DNA of 13,848 nucleotides. Origin: Candidatus Uhrbacteria bacterium (GTDB taxonomy: Bacteria; Patescibacteriota; Patescibacteriia; JACQRZ01). Numbering within the stretch: position 1 is the stretch's first letter; each line of letters opens with the position of its first letter. The notes below the pieces were generated by a model. That model was not told the origin of the DNA. It saw only the letters and a program-made list of their open reading frames with translations, and searched no databases. Location: NCBI GenBank assembly GCA_016209345.1, contig JACQWH010000045.1, positions 1-13,848 on the forward strand, written 5' to 3'. Both the position numbers and the translations under genes were made by a program. Positions 13,838 to 13,848 of the stretch are shown here, in pieces.

Positions 13838-13848
13838 ATCCTTATAAG
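13838..13848. repeat. Right terminal copy of the 11-base end repeat
   Basis: ATCCTTATAAG is identical to the first 11 bases of the window. It is cut one base short of the full CCTTATAAGG palindrome. Confidence 0.6.

Noticed and set aside
1..13848. TGA read as an amino acid (as in some CPR lineages)
   Set aside because: TGA ends metK, the ABC transporter, dnaX, the 318-aa and the 114-aa genes at expected places, two of them in ATGA overlaps.
1..13848. CRISPR array, transposase or rRNA gene
   Set aside because: No regularly spaced long repeats, no transposase motifs and no rRNA-like sequence were seen on either strand.

Overview
The window reads as a near-complete piece of a Candidate Phyla Radiation (Patescibacteria-like) bacterial chromosome. 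This is an inference from small, tightly packed genes, several conserved proteins of unknown function, a lone VirD4/TraD-like ATPase without the rest of a type IV secretion machine, a short gamma-type dnaX, and the near absence of Shine-Dalgarno sites. All supported genes lie on the minus strand. TGA is used as a normal stop codon in several genes, including two ATGA overlaps, so there is no sign of recoding.

In transcription order (right to left) the window holds three blocks. Block A (13691 to 8268) has five genes: a 114-aa all-alpha protein overlapping by 4 nt a 471-aa protein with one hydrophobic segment; then, after a gap with an extended -10 promoter and a weak terminator, a five-helix membrane protein, a Pro/Ala-rich then helical protein, and a membrane-anchored 840-aa VirD4/TraD-like ATPase. 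The last three are closely coupled (2-nt gap, then a TAATG 1-nt overlap). This looks like a minimal, CPR-type translocation module of unknown substrate.

Block B (8213 to 7299) has two small genes that look unlike the rest: a 93-aa protein with its own promoter, strong Shine-Dalgarno site, TTG start and very GC-rich third codon positions, followed by a hairpin and a 147-aa membrane-associated cysteine protein with an SD and an intrinsic terminator. They are the only two genes here with a clear SD.

Block C (7120 to 304) is a housekeeping and metabolic run: an acidic 318-aa protein coupled by ATGA to dnaX (DNA polymerase III gamma/tau), a tRNA-Gln(CUG) with its own promoter, metK (S-adenosylmethionine synthetase), an ABC exporter half-transporter overlapping metK by 59 nt, and a catabolic-looking acetolactate synthase with no regulatory subunit.

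Both ends of the window carry a short palindrome of the widespread intergenic type ATTCCC-N8-GGGAAT (or an ATCCC variant), in opposite orientations, followed outward by the same 11 bases, part of the palindrome CCTTATAAGG. The window may therefore be a contig that broke inside copies of a repeat, or a circle joined by a very short overlap. No CRISPR array, insertion sequence, transposase or rRNA gene was seen.
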